Positions 7,586-15,875 of a stretch of 32,286 nucleotides of DNA are shown here, piece after piece. Numbering within the stretch: the stretch's first letter is position 1; each line of letters begins with the position of its first letter. The DNA comes from Streptomyces mayonensis (GTDB lineage Bacteria; Actinomycetota; Actinomycetes; Streptomycetales; Streptomycetaceae), in contig NZ_JACBYP010000095.1 of assembly GCF_018982965.1 (NCBI RefSeq), forward strand, positions 1 to 32,286. Reading direction: 5' to 3'. The position numbers were made by a program, and so were the translations under genes. The notes beneath the pieces are model-generated. The model searched no databases, had not been told where the DNA came from, and saw nothing but the letters and a program-made list of their open reading frames with translations.

Positions 7586-10254
7586 TTGGCGGTGTCCGCC
7601 ACGAGGCGCTCGACAGCGGCGACGGCGTCGCCGACGGCCGCCGGGTTCTGACCGCCGCCCTGGGCGACGTCGGGCTTGCCGCCACCGCCGCCGCCGAGGG
7701 TCTTGGCCGCCGCGCGCACCAGGTCACCGGCCTTGAGGCCGCGCTCCCGGGCGGCCTCGTTGGTGGCGATGACCGTCAGCGGCTTGCCGTTCACAGTTGT
7801 GAAAAGAGCCACGACCGCGGCCCGGCCGCCCTGGATCCGGCCGCGCACGTCGAGGACCAGCTTGCGCAGGTCGTCGGCGGTCGTGCCGTCCGGGACCTGC
7901 CCGGTCACCAGGGCCACGCCGCGCACGTCGCGTGCCGAGTCGGCGAGGGAGCCGGCGGCCTGGAGGACCTTCTCGGCGCGGAACTTCTCGATCTCCTTCT
8001 CGGCGTCCTTGAGCTTGCCGAGCATGGCGGAGACCTTCTCCGGCAGCTCCTCCGGGCGGCCCTTGATCAGCTCCTGGAGCTGGGCGACGACCGTGTGCTC
8101 GCGGGCGAGGAAGTGGTAGGCGTCGACGCCGACCAGGGCCTCGATACGGCGCACGCCGGAGCCGATGGAGGACTCGCCGAGCAGCTTGACCAGGCCGAGC
8201 TGGGCGGTGTTGTGCACGTGGGTGCCGCCGCACAGCTCCTTGGAGAAGTCGCCGATGGTCACGACGCGCACCCGCTCGCCGTACTTCTCGCCGAACTCGG
8301 CGATGGCGCCCTGCTTCTTGGCCTCGTCGATGCCCATGACGTCGGCACGGACGTCGAGGTCACGGGCGAGGACCTCGTTGATCTTCTGCTCGACGTCGGT
8401 CATCACGGCCGTCGGCACGGCGGACGGCGAGCCGAAGTCGAAGCGGAAGCGGCCGGGCTGGTTCTCGGACCCGGCCTGCGCGGCCGTCGGGCCGAGGGCG
8501 TCGCGCAGGGCCTGGTGGGTGAGGTGGGTGGCCGAGTGGGCGCGGGCGATGGCGTGGCGGCGGCGGTCGTCGATGGAGGCCTGGGCCTTGGCGCCGACGG
8601 TGACCTCGCCGACCTGGACGACGCCCTTGTGGACGTACACGCCCGGCACCGGCTTCTGGCAGTCGCGGACCTCGATCACGGCGCCGGTGTCGACCCGGAT
8701 CCGGCCGGTGTCGCCGATCTGGCCGCCGCCCTCGGCGTAGAACGGGGTGCGGTCGAGGACGATCTCGACCTCGTCGCCCTCGGTGGCGGCCGGGGAGGAG
8801 GCGCCGTCGACGAGGATGCCGACGATCGTGGACTCGCTCTCGGTGTCGGTGTAGCCGACGAAGTCGGTGGCGCCGGCCTTGTCGGCGATCTCCCGGTAGG
8901 CACCGGCACCGGCGTGGCCGGTCTTCTTGGCCTGGGCGTCGGCCTTGGCGCGCTCGCGCTGCTCCTTCATCAGGCGGCGGAACCCGTCCTCGTCCACGGA
9001 GAGCCCCTGCTCGGCGGCCATCTCCAGGGTGAGGTCGATCGGGAAGCCCCAGGTGTCGTGGAGCAGGAAGGCCTTGTCGCCGGCGAGGACGGTGCCGCCG
9101 GAGGCCTTGGTGTCGCTCACGGCGGTGTCGAGGATGTTGGTGCCGGCCTTCAGCGTCTTGAGGAAGGCGTTCTCCTCGGCGAGGGCGACCTTCTCGATCC
9201 GCTCGCGGTCGGTGATCAGCTCGGGGTACTGCTGCCCCATCATGCCGATCACGACGTCGATCAGGTCCTTGACGACCGGCCCGGTGGCGCCGAGCAGGCG
9301 CATGTTGCGGATGGCGCGGCGCATGATGCGGCGCAGCACGTAGCCGCGGCCCTCGTTGCCGGGGGTGACGCCGTCACCGATGAGCATGACGGAGGTGCGC
9401 ATGTGGTCGGTGACCACGCGCAGGGAGACGTCCGAGGCCTGGGCGTCGCCGTAGGCCACGCCGGTCAGTTCGGTGGCCTTGTTGATGACGGCCATGGAGG
9501 TGTCGATCTCGTACATGTTCTGCACGCCCTGCAGAATCATGGCGAGGCGTTCCAGGCCGAGGCCGGTGTCGATGTTCTTGCTCGGCAGCTCGCCGAGGAT
9601 CTCGAACTCCTCCTTGCCGGTGCCCTCACCCCGCTCGTACTGCATGAAGACGAGGTTCCAGATCTCCACGTACCGCTCGTCGTTGACGGCGGGGCCGCCC
9701 TCCGCGCCGAACTCGGGGCCGCGGTCGTAGTTGATCTCGGAGCAGGGGCCGCAGGGGCCGGGGACGCCCATGGACCAGTAGTTGTCCTTCTTGCCGAGGC
9801 GCTGGATGCGCTCGGAGGGGACGCCCACGACGTCGTGCCAGATGCGCTCGGCCTCGTCGTCGTCCTGGTAGACGGTGATCCACAGACGCTCGGGGTCGAG
9901 ACCGTAACCGCCCTTGTCCTGGGGGCTGGTGAGCAGCTCCCAGGCGTAGGTGATGGCGCCTTCCTTGAAGTAGTCGCCGAAGGAGAAGTTGCCGCACATC
10001 TGGAAGAACGTGCCGTGGCGGGTGGTCTTGCCGACCTCTTCGATGTCGGGCGTGCGCACGCACTTCTGCACGCTGGTGGCGCGGTCGAAGGGCGGCTTGA
10101 CCTCACCCAGGAAGTAGGGCTTGAAGGGCACCATGCCGGCCGGGACGAGGAGCAGAGTCGGGTCGTCCGCGATGAGCGACGCCGAAGGGACGACGGTGTG
10201 ACCGCGCTCCTCGAAGAAGCTCAACCAGCGGCGACGAATCTCGGCCGACTCCAT
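7582..10254 (-). CDS. alaS: Alanyl-tRNA synthetase
   Basis: Charges tRNA-Ala in the cytosol. 890 residues, full length. The class II catalytic domain is N-terminal (GHTVVPSASLI, RHGTFFQMCGNFSFGDYF with motif 2, then GLGLERLAM with motif 3). The editing domain carries the zinc ligands HSATH (near residue 570) and CGGTH (near 675), so mischarged Ser/Gly clearance should be intact. A C-terminal coiled coil and a Gly-rich DHHA1 domain follow (KTLGGGGGGKPDVAQGGG). The ATG at 10254 overlaps the stop of the upstream small gene by one base (TGATG). It belongs to a compact unit: DUF948 gene, small gene, alaS, ruvX. Confidence 0.98.
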   Translation of the reverse strand: MESAEIRRRWLSFFEERGHTVVPSASLIADDPTLLLVPAGMVPFKPYFLGEVKPPFDRATSVQKCVRTPDIEEVGKTTRHGTFFQMCGNFSFGDYFKEGAITYAWELLTSPQDKGGYGLDPERLWITVYQDDDEAERIWHDVVGVPSERIQRLGKKDNYWSMGVPGPCGPCSEINYDRGPEFGAEGGPAVNDERYVEIWNLVFMQYERGEGTGKEEFEILGELPSKNIDTGLGLERLAMILQGVQNMYEIDTSMAVINKATELTGVAYGDAQASDVSLRVVTDHMRTSVMLIGDGVTPGNEGRGYVLRRIMRRAIRNMRLLGATGPVVKDLIDVVIGMMGQQYPELITDRERIEKVALAEENAFLKTLKAGTNILDTAVSDTKASGGTVLAGDKAFLLHDTWGFPIDLTLEMAAEQGLSVDEDGFRRLMKEQRERAKADAQAKKTGHAGAGAYREIADKAGATDFVGYTDTESESTIVGILVDGASSPAATEGDEVEIVLDRTPFYAEGGGQIGDTGRIRVDTGAVIEVRDCQKPVPGVYVHKGVVQVGEVTVGAKAQASIDDRRRHAIARAHSATHLTHQALRDALGPTAAQAGSENQPGRFRFDFGSPSAVPTAVMTDVEQKINEVLARDLDVRADVMGIDEAKKQGAIAEFGEKYGERVRVVTIGDFSKELCGGTHVHNTAQLGLVKLLGESSIGSGVRRIEALVGVDAYHFLAREHTVVAQLQELIKGRPEELPEKVSAMLGKLKDAEKEIEKFRAEKVLQAAGSLADSARDVRGVALVTGQVPDGTTADDLRKLVLDVRGRIQGGRAAVVALFTTVNGKPLTVIATNEAARERGLKAGDLVRAAAKTLGGGGGGKPDVAQGGGQNPAAVGDAVAAVERLVADTAK

Positions 10255-10616
10255 CAGTGGTCCTCATTCCGGTTGTACGAGTACGCCGTCCTGTCGTCGA
10301 CGGTGTACCTCGGGTTGTTGCTGTTCTCGATGGCGGCACGGCGCCGCGGAGCCGCCAGCTCCGGGTCGGCGTCGACGGGGGCCTTCAGGCCCAGCGCGTC
10401 GTCCAGCTCGGCCTCCCGCCGCGCCATGTTGTCGCGGACGTCGAGCGCGAAGCCCACCGCGCGGTCCCTGACCCGGCCGCCCACGTCCAGCGCCTTGTTC
10501 GCCGCGGTGGCGGCGAGGCTGTCGGGGGTCAGCTGCTTGAGCTTCCGGTTGACCTTGGTGGTGGCCCACACACCGGCGGCCACGCCGGTGCCGAACCAGA
10601 ACGTACGGCGGAACAT
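10254..10616 (-). CDS. Small conserved actinobacterial protein (DUF6167-like)
   Basis: 120 residues, no known function. The N-terminus has a short hydrophobic stretch (FWFGTGVAAGVWATTKV, about 6-22) that may be a membrane anchor, followed by a charged helical body and a polar Asn/Tyr-rich tail. From memory I link it to DUF6167, which I could not check. It is 7 bp downstream of the DUF948 gene and overlaps alaS by one base, so it must be cotranscribed with alaS. No catalytic motif is visible. Confidence 0.85.
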   Translation of the reverse strand: MFRRTFWFGTGVAAGVWATTKVNRKLKQLTPDSLAATAANKALDVGGRVRDRAVGFALDVRDNMARREAELDDALGLKAPVDADPELAAPRRRAAIENSNNPRYTVDDRTAYSYNRNEDH

Positions 10617-10623
10617 CGCTCGG

Positions 10624-11064
10624 TCAGCCCTTCTTCCGCTTCGTCCGCCGCGCGGCCGGGAGCGTGCGGCCCACGATCACGGTGCCGCGCGACCGGGCGG
10701 CCGGGTCGGACGGGTCCTCCTTGCGACCGCCGAGTGCCCGGCGCACGCCGTAGCCGAACGCCGCGACCTTCACCAGGGGGCCGCCGAAGGTGGAGGCCAC
10801 AGTGGTGGAGAGCGCCGAGGCGTTCGACGCGACCTCCTGGACGTCGGAGGCGATCGCGTCGACCCGGTCGATCTGGGTCTGCGCGCTGCGCACCGCCGAC
10901 GAGGCGTCGGCCAGCAGCGGGACGGCCTGGTCGGTCACGTCCGCCACGAGCTTGGTGGTCGTCCTGAGCGTCTGGGCCAGCCTCGCCAGTGCGACGGCGA
11001 GGAAGGACACCAGGATCGCCCAGAAGACGGCCACCAGGATCCCGGCCACCTCGCCACCGGACAC
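10624..11064 (-). CDS. DUF948 family membrane-anchored protein
   Basis: 146 residues. One N-terminal membrane helix (about 5-27, EVAGILVAVFWAILVSFLAVAL) is followed by an amphipathic helical region with Ala, Thr and Val spaced as in a coiled coil (about 30-92), then a basic tail ending in RRTKRKKG. This is the DUF948 pattern; the function is unknown. The start is the GTG at 11064, with AGGGAG at 11075-11080 and a 10-nt spacer. The same frame stays open far upstream, but only as antisense to the divergent ATPase gene. It is the first gene of the alaS unit, so its promoter lies in 11065-11226. Confidence 0.88.
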   Translation of the reverse strand: MSGGEVAGILVAVFWAILVSFLAVALARLAQTLRTTTKLVADVTDQAVPLLADASSAVRSAQTQIDRVDAIASDVQEVASNASALSTTVASTFGGPLVKVAAFGYGVRRALGGRKEDPSDPAARSRGTVIVGRTLPAARRTKRKKG

Positions 11065-11226
11065 CGCGCACCCGCTCCCTGAAAGACGTGTGAACAAAGA
11101 CGTGTTTGAACATCGGGAAAGTCGTGCACCGAGCCTATCGCGCCGCGCACGGGGCTCCATACCGGATTGCCGTCCGCGCGGGACGTGATCCGGTGAAGCC
11201 GCGCACGGCGATTGTACGGAGTGAAT
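11065..11226. promoter_or_regulatory. Divergent intergenic region with a near-perfect direct repeat
   Basis: This holds the start regions of the leftward DUF948-alaS unit and the rightward STAND ATPase gene. AAAGACGTGTGAACA (11082-11096) is repeated as AAAGACGTGTTTGAACA (11096-11112), close to the DUF948 start. A TAGGCT-like -10 candidate for the leftward unit is near 11136-11141 but lacks a good -35. ACGGAG at 11216-11221 serves the ATPase start at 11227. Confidence 0.4.
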
Positions 11227-13437
11227 ATGGTTCAGTACGCTCCGTGTTTCATGCGAGACCATCGGCGCGACGGCGTTCCGCACGGCAATCTCCCGCTGGA
11301 GCTCGACTCCTTCGTGGGCAGAGCGGCACAGCTGGCGGAGCTCGCCCGGACCCTGGACTCCGCGCGGCTCGTGACGGTCACCGGGGCCGGCGGCGTCGGC
11401 AAGTCCCGGCTGGCCGCGCGGGCGGCCGCGCGCCGCTCGCCCCGCGACGGGGTGTGGCGGGTGCAGCTGGCACCGGTACGGGACGCGGAGTTCGTCGACT
11501 ACGCGGTCGTGGAGGCGCTGGGGCTGACCGACCACACGACCCGGCTGCCGCGCGAGACGCTCTTCGCGCACTTGGCCGAGCGTGAGCTGCTGCTGCTCCT
11601 GGACGGGGTGGAGCACCTGGTGGACGCCTGTGCGGCGCTGGTGACCGACCTGCTGGGCCGGTCCCCCGGGCTCCGGGTGCTGGCGGTGGGCCGCAGGCCC
11701 CTGGAGGTGCCCGGCGAACGGCTGGTCCCGCTGGCGCCGCTGGGCCCGGAGGAGGCGGTGGAACTGCTGACGGTCCGGGCGGGGCAGCGCAGCGTCAGCT
11801 ACGGCTACGACGCCGACCTGGACGAGGACCACGGCGAGGTGCGCGAGCTGTGCCGGCGCCTGGACGGGATTCCGCTGGCCATCGAGCTGGCGGCGGGACG
11901 GCTCGGCGCGCTGTCGCCGGCGCAGGTGCTGCAGCGGCTGGACGACCGCTTCCGGCTGCTGACGGGCGGGGACCGCGCCGCACTGCCCCGGCACCGGACG
12001 CTGCGCACGGCGATCGGCTGGAGCCACGAGCTGTGCACGGCCCGGGAGCGGCTGCTGTGGGCGCGTCTCTCGGTGTTCGCGGGGCCGTTCGACCTGGAGG
12101 CCGCCGAGTACGTGTGCAGCGGCGGGGAACTGCCGGCCGACGACGTGCTGGACGTGCTCTCCGCGCTGCTCGACCAGTCCGTGCTGTCCCGCGAGGAGAC
12201 CCCGGCCGGGGTGCGTTTCCGGATGCTCGACTCGGTACGGGCCTACGGCGCCGACTGGCTGGAGGCGGCCGGGGACGCGCACCGGCTGCGGCGGCGGCAC
12301 CGGGACTGGTACGTGGGACTGGCGACCTGGTGCGAGCTGGAGTGGTTCTCGCCCCGCCAGGGTGAGGTGGCCGCCCGGGTGGACGCGGAGCTGCCGAATC
12401 TGCGCAGTGCCCTGGAGCACTGCCTGGCCGAGCCCGACGGGGCGCACCTGGGCCAGTACCTGGCGGGTGCCCTCTGGTTCCACTGGGTGGGCTGCGGCCG
12501 GCTGTCGGAGGGGCGGCGCTGGCTGGAGCAGGCGGTGCGGCTGGACGCGGAGCCGACGGCGGGCGAGCAGTCCCGGCTGAAGGCGCTGTGGGTCCTGGCC
12601 TACGTGGCGATCCTGCAGGGCGACACGGTGCCCGCGCTGGCGGCGCTGCAGGAGTGCCGGGAGGAGGCGGAGCGGTCGGCGAACCCGACGGCGGTGGCCT
12701 ACGCGGAGCACCGCACGGGCTGTCTGGCCCTGGTGACGGACGACGTGCGGCGCGCGGAGCGGCTGCTGCGCTCGGCGTTGCGGCGCTACCGGGACATCGG
12801 CGAGCTGAACAGCAACGTGCTGATGTGCCAGGTGGAGCTGGCGATGACGCGGGCGTTCCAGGGCGATCTGCCGGAGGCGGTGCGGCTGTGCGCGGACGTG
12901 CGCCAGGTGTGCGAGGACCACGGTGAGCGCTGGGCCCGGGGGTACGCCCTGTACGTCCTGGCCTACGCGGCCTGGAGCGACGGCGACCCGGTGCGCGCCC
13001 GTGCGCTGCTGGCGGACTGCCTCGGCGGCGCCCACCGCTTCCGGGACCAGCTGGGCTCGGTGCTGGCGGTGGAGCTGCTTGCGCTGGTCACCGTGGCGGA
13101 GGGCGACGCGACGGAGGCCGCGGTGCTGCAGGGTGCGGCGGGCCGGATGTGGCCGTCGGTGGGGCTGCCGCTGTTCGGCTCGGCGCACTACAACGCGCCG
13201 CACGAGCTGTGCGAGGCGGCGGCCCGGGAACAGCTGGGCGACGAGCGGTACGAGGACTGCGTACGGCACGGGGCGCGGCTCGGCCGCCGGGAGGCGGTGT
13301 CACGGGCGCTGCGCCGGCCGGGCGGCGCGGTGTCGCTGCCGGGGCCGCGTCCGGCCGGCCGGCGGACCGCGGCGGGCGCGGGGACGGCGAAGCCCGCCGC
13401 CTCGCCCACCCGAGGGGGCGGGGAGACGGCGGGCTGA
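11227..13437 (+). CDS. STAND/NB-ARC-type ATPase with TPR-like repeats, no visible DNA-binding domain
   Basis: 736 residues from the ATG at 11227, preceded by ACGGAG with a 5-nt spacer. TTG (11212) and GTG (11221) are in-frame alternatives. LELDSFVGR starts the NTPase module. Walker A GAGGVGKS is at about 53-60, the Walker B-like LLLLLDGVEHL at 121-131, and the NB-ARC GLPL-like motif LDGIPLAIELAA at 212-223. A winged-helix-like region (RTLRTAIGWSHELC) follows. The C-terminal half is alpha-helical and Ala/Leu/Arg-rich with TPR-like periodicity. Relatives in Streptomyces often carry a LuxR or SARP/BTAD DNA-binding domain. None is visible at either end, and the C-terminus is Pro/Gly/Ala-rich. A signalling or regulatory ATPase is likely; partner and signal are unknown. 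It is convergent with rpsD. Confidence 0.85.
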   Translation: MVQYAPCFMRDHRRDGVPHGNLPLELDSFVGRAAQLAELARTLDSARLVTVTGAGGVGKSRLAARAAARRSPRDGVWRVQLAPVRDAEFVDYAVVEALGLTDHTTRLPRETLFAHLAERELLLLLDGVEHLVDACAALVTDLLGRSPGLRVLAVGRRPLEVPGERLVPLAPLGPEEAVELLTVRAGQRSVSYGYDADLDEDHGEVRELCRRLDGIPLAIELAAGRLGALSPAQVLQRLDDRFRLLTGGDRAALPRHRTLRTAIGWSHELCTARERLLWARLSVFAGPFDLEAAEYVCSGGELPADDVLDVLSALLDQSVLSREETPAGVRFRMLDSVRAYGADWLEAAGDAHRLRRRHRDWYVGLATWCELEWFSPRQGEVAARVDAELPNLRSALEHCLAEPDGAHLGQYLAGALWFHWVGCGRLSEGRRWLEQAVRLDAEPTAGEQSRLKALWVLAYVAILQGDTVPALAALQECREEAERSANPTAVAYAEHRTGCLALVTDDVRRAERLLRSALRRYRDIGELNSNVLMCQVELAMTRAFQGDLPEAVRLCADVRQVCEDHGERWARGYALYVLAYAAWSDGDPVRARALLADCLGGAHRFRDQLGSVLAVELLALVTVAEGDATEAAVLQGAAGRMWPSVGLPLFGSAHYNAPHELCEAAAREQLGDERYEDCVRHGARLGRREAVSRALRRPGGAVSLPGPRPAGRRTAAGAGTAKPAASPTRGGGETAG
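13392..13434. terminator. Imperfect hairpin between convergent ATPase gene and rpsD
   Basis: GCCCGCCG (13392-13399) pairs with CGGCGGGC (13427-13434), with further partial pairing inward (CTCGCCC against GGGCGGGGAG). It overlaps the last codons of the ATPase gene and lies 35 nt past the rpsD stop, so it could stop transcription from both sides. Confidence 0.45.
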
Positions 13438-13468
13438 CGCTACCGCTGGGTACTGCGCCGGGCTGCGG

Positions 13469-14083
13469 TCAGCGGGCGTAGTACTCGACGACGAGCTGCT
13501 CGTCGCAGATCACCGGGATCTCCTTGCGGTTCGGCTCGCGGTCCAGGCGGAACGCCAGGGCCTTGAGGTTCACCTGGAGGTAGCGCGGGGTCTCGCCGTC
13601 GGGGGCGAAGCCGCCCTCGCGGGCGATGGTGAAGAGCGTCTTCTCCTTGGAGCGGTCGCGCACCTGCACGACGTCGTCCGGGCGGACGCGGAAGGACGGC
13701 TTGTCGACCTTCTGGCCGTTGACCTGGATGTGGCCGTGGACGACCATCTGGCGGGCCTGGTAGATCGTGCGGGCGATGCCCGAACGCAGGACCAGCGCGT
13801 CGAGACGGCGCTCGAGCTCGATGACCAGGGCCTCGCCGGTCTTCATGTTGGTCTTGGAGGCACGCTCGTAGGCGCGGACGAGCTGGCGCTCGCTGAGGTC
13901 GTACTGCGCGCGCAGACGCTGCTTCTCGAGCAGCCGGACCTTGTAGTCCGAGTTCTGCTTGCGGCCGCGGCCGTGCTCGCCCGGCGGGTAGGGGCGGGCC
14001 TCGAAGTACTTGACGGCCTTCGGGGTCAGCGCGATGCCGAGGGCACGCGACTTCTTGACCTTGGGGCGGGACTGGTTCGCCAC
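13469..14083 (-). CDS. rpsD: 30S ribosomal protein S4, cysteine-free type
   Basis: A primary binder of 16S rRNA that nucleates 30S assembly. 204 residues. The N-terminal S4 domain includes RPYPPGEHGRGRK. The S4 RNA-binding motif covers about 94-155 (RLDALVLRSGIARTIYQARQMVVHGHIQVNG). The C-terminus VVEYYAR is typical. The zinc-finger cysteines found in some S4 proteins are absent, so this is the C-minus form. The start is the GTG at 14083, with an AGAAGAGA-like site upstream. The frame is open to 14359, but the extra sequence is not S4-like. It stands alone here, away from the main alpha operon, as is usual in Streptomyces. Confidence 0.96.
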   Translation of the reverse strand: MANQSRPKVKKSRALGIALTPKAVKYFEARPYPPGEHGRGRKQNSDYKVRLLEKQRLRAQYDLSERQLVRAYERASKTNMKTGEALVIELERRLDALVLRSGIARTIYQARQMVVHGHIQVNGQKVDKPSFRVRPDDVVQVRDRSKEKTLFTIAREGGFAPDGETPRYLQVNLKALAFRLDREPNRKEIPVICDEQLVVEYYAR

Positions 14084-14381
14084 TGTCTGTGTCTCTTCTC
14101 TGGATTTCCGGCTTGTCAGTGTCCTGGGAGGTCGCAATCCGCAGCCGGGGGAATCCCGCCGGGTCCGCTCGGGAACCTGCCGGGCAGCCGCTCCCCTGGT
14201 CTGGGCACATACGTGCAGCACGCGAGTGGCCCACCGACCGCTCCCGGAAGCCGGGTGGTGGTGGGCTGCCCGCGACACCGGTCGACGGTGCGCGACGCTC
14301 CTGGAACCCGCTGGGGGTTCCGGCCGGTTGTCCCGTTCTGACAGCACGGTACTCGGCACTCCGGGGGATTCTACAGGCTGC
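14084..14381 (-). promoter_or_regulatory. rpsD upstream region
   Basis: 298 bp between rpsD and the rarA stop. It contains the hairpin at 14303-14321 and, on the minus strand, a TAGAAT -10-like hexamer at 14368-14373 with only a poor -35 match (TCGCAA). A long rpsD leader is possible, but I see no recognisable S4 autoregulatory fold. Confidence 0.3.
14303..14321 (-). terminator. Hairpin downstream of rarA
   Basis: GGAACCC (14303-14309) and GGGTTCC (14315-14321) form a perfect 7-bp stem with a 5-nt loop, about 60 nt after the rarA stop. It is probably a rarA terminator, or else part of the rpsD leader. Confidence 0.45.
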
Positions 14382-15737
14382 TCAGGACCGCTTGCGACCG
14401 AGGTGGCCGCGGGTCCACTCCACGGCGTCCGCGTACCGGGCCTCGGCGCCGTGCCGGGTCGGCGCGTAGTACGTCCGGTCCTTCAGCTCGTCCGGGGCGT
14501 ACTGCTGGGCGGCGATGCCCTCCGGCAGGTCGTGCGGGTACACGTATCCCTGTCCGTGCCCGAGCTTGCCGGCGCCCTTGTAGTGGCTGTCGCGCAGGTG
14601 CGCCGGGACCGGTCCGGCGTGCCCCTTGCGCACGTCGTCCAGGGCGGCCCCGATGGCGGTGGTGGCGGCGTTGGACTTCGGGGCCAGGGCGAGGGCGATG
14701 GTGGCGTGGCTGAGGGTGAGGGCGGCCTCGGGGAAGCCGATCATGGCGACGGCCTGCGCGGCGGCCACGGCGGTCGGCAGCGCGTTCGGGTCGGCCAGAC
14801 CGATGTCCTCGCTGGCGGAGATCATCAGGCGCCGTGCGATGAAGCGGGGGTCCTCGCCGGCCTCGATCATCCGGGCCAGGTAGTGCAGGGCGGCGTCCAC
14901 GTCGGAGCCGCGGATGGACTTGATCAGGGCGCTGGCGACGTCGTAGTGCTGGTCGCCGTCGCGGTCGTACTTCACGGCGGCCCGGTCGACCGTCTCCTCC
15001 AGCGTGGTCAGGCCGACCTCCGTCTCGCCCTTGTCGAGCGCGGCCCCGGCGGCGGCCTCCAGCGCCGTCAGCGCCCGGCGGGCGTCGCCGCCCGCGATGC
15101 GCAGCAGGTGCTCCTCGGTGTCCTCGGGCAGGGCGACGGCTCCGGCGAGTCCCCGCTCGTCGGCGAGGGCCCGGCGGAGCAGGCCGCGGACGTCGTCGTC
15201 GGTCAGCGGTTCGAGGGTGAGGAGGAGGGAGCGGGAGAGCAGCGGGGAGATCACCGAGAAGTACGGGTTCTCGGTGGTGGCGGCGATCAGGGTGACCCAG
15301 CGGTTCTCGACGGCCGGGAGCAGGGAGTCCTGCTGGGCCTTGCTGAAGCGGTGGATCTCGTCGAGGAAGAGGACGGTCTCCTTGCCGTACCCCCCGACGG
15401 CGCGGCGGGCGCCGTCGATGACCGCGCGGACCTCCTTGACGCCCGCGGTGATCGCCGACAGTTCCACGAAGCGCTTGTTGGTGGCCTTGGAGACGACGTA
15501 GGCCAGGGTGGTCTTGCCGGTGCCCGGCGGGCCCCAGAGGATGACCGAGGAGGGACCGGCGGGTCCGGAGCCGCCCTCGCCGACCAGGCGGCGCAGGGGG
15601 GAACCGGGCTTGAGCAGGTGCTGCTGGCCGACGACCTCGTCGAGGGTGCGCGGACGCATCCGCACGGCGAGGGGGCTGCCGGTCGGGTCCTTCTCCTGGC
15701 GTTCTTCGGCTGCGGCGGTGAACAGGTCGGGCTCCAC
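14382..15737 (-). CDS. rarA: Replication-associated recombination protein A (RarA/MgsA AAA+ ATPase)
   Basis: A clamp-loader-like AAA+ ATPase that acts at stalled replication forks. 451 residues. LAVRMRPRTLDEVVGQ starts the AAA+ module. Walker A GPPGTGKT is at 69-76, Walker B LFLDEIHR at 123-130, sensor 1 in AATTENP (152-158), and the Arg finger region SPLLSRS at 164-170. The C-terminal MgsA tetramerisation domain includes ASEDIGLADPNAL and a YVYPHD motif. The GTG at 15737 is chosen because AGGG lies 8 nt upstream and VEPDLFTAAAEER is the family N-terminus. A TTG at 15767 would add ten residues without a good site. Confidence 0.95.
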   Translation of the reverse strand: MEPDLFTAAAEERQEKDPTGSPLAVRMRPRTLDEVVGQQHLLKPGSPLRRLVGEGGSGPAGPSSVILWGPPGTGKTTLAYVVSKATNKRFVELSAITAGVKEVRAVIDGARRAVGGYGKETVLFLDEIHRFSKAQQDSLLPAVENRWVTLIAATTENPYFSVISPLLSRSLLLTLEPLTDDDVRGLLRRALADERGLAGAVALPEDTEEHLLRIAGGDARRALTALEAAAGAALDKGETEVGLTTLEETVDRAAVKYDRDGDQHYDVASALIKSIRGSDVDAALHYLARMIEAGEDPRFIARRLMISASEDIGLADPNALPTAVAAAQAVAMIGFPEAALTLSHATIALALAPKSNAATTAIGAALDDVRKGHAGPVPAHLRDSHYKGAGKLGHGQGYVYPHDLPEGIAAQQYAPDELKDRTYYAPTRHGAEARYADAVEWTRGHLGRKRS

Positions 15738-15807
15738 GCCATGAACCCTAAAGGACCGCACCGACAACGCGACGGGGCCGGTGGACCCGGCCGGCCGGAA
15801 GGCCCGT

Positions 15808-15875
15808 CGAGCGGGCCGTCAGCCGGCACGTCGGGCGGGCCGTCGGCCGGCCCCTCGGCCGGTCCGTCAGCTGGT
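15808..15875. repeat. Short degenerate 11-13 bp tandem repeat
   Basis: About five variants of GGCCGTCGGCCGG-like units lie between the VKOR stop and the rarA start, overlapping the last codons of the VKOR gene. The units are self-complementary (GGCCGGCC), so the tract can fold and may serve as a terminator. Nothing else is apparent in the 15738-15866 gap. Confidence 0.5.

Noticed and set aside
8095..11082. 995-codon plus-strand frame opposite alaS
   Set aside because: Antisense shadow of a full-length alanyl-tRNA synthetase with low-complexity translation.
10624..13269. 881-codon minus-strand frame
   Set aside because: Only its last 146 residues (DUF948 gene, GTG at 11064) look real. The rest is antisense to the STAND ATPase.
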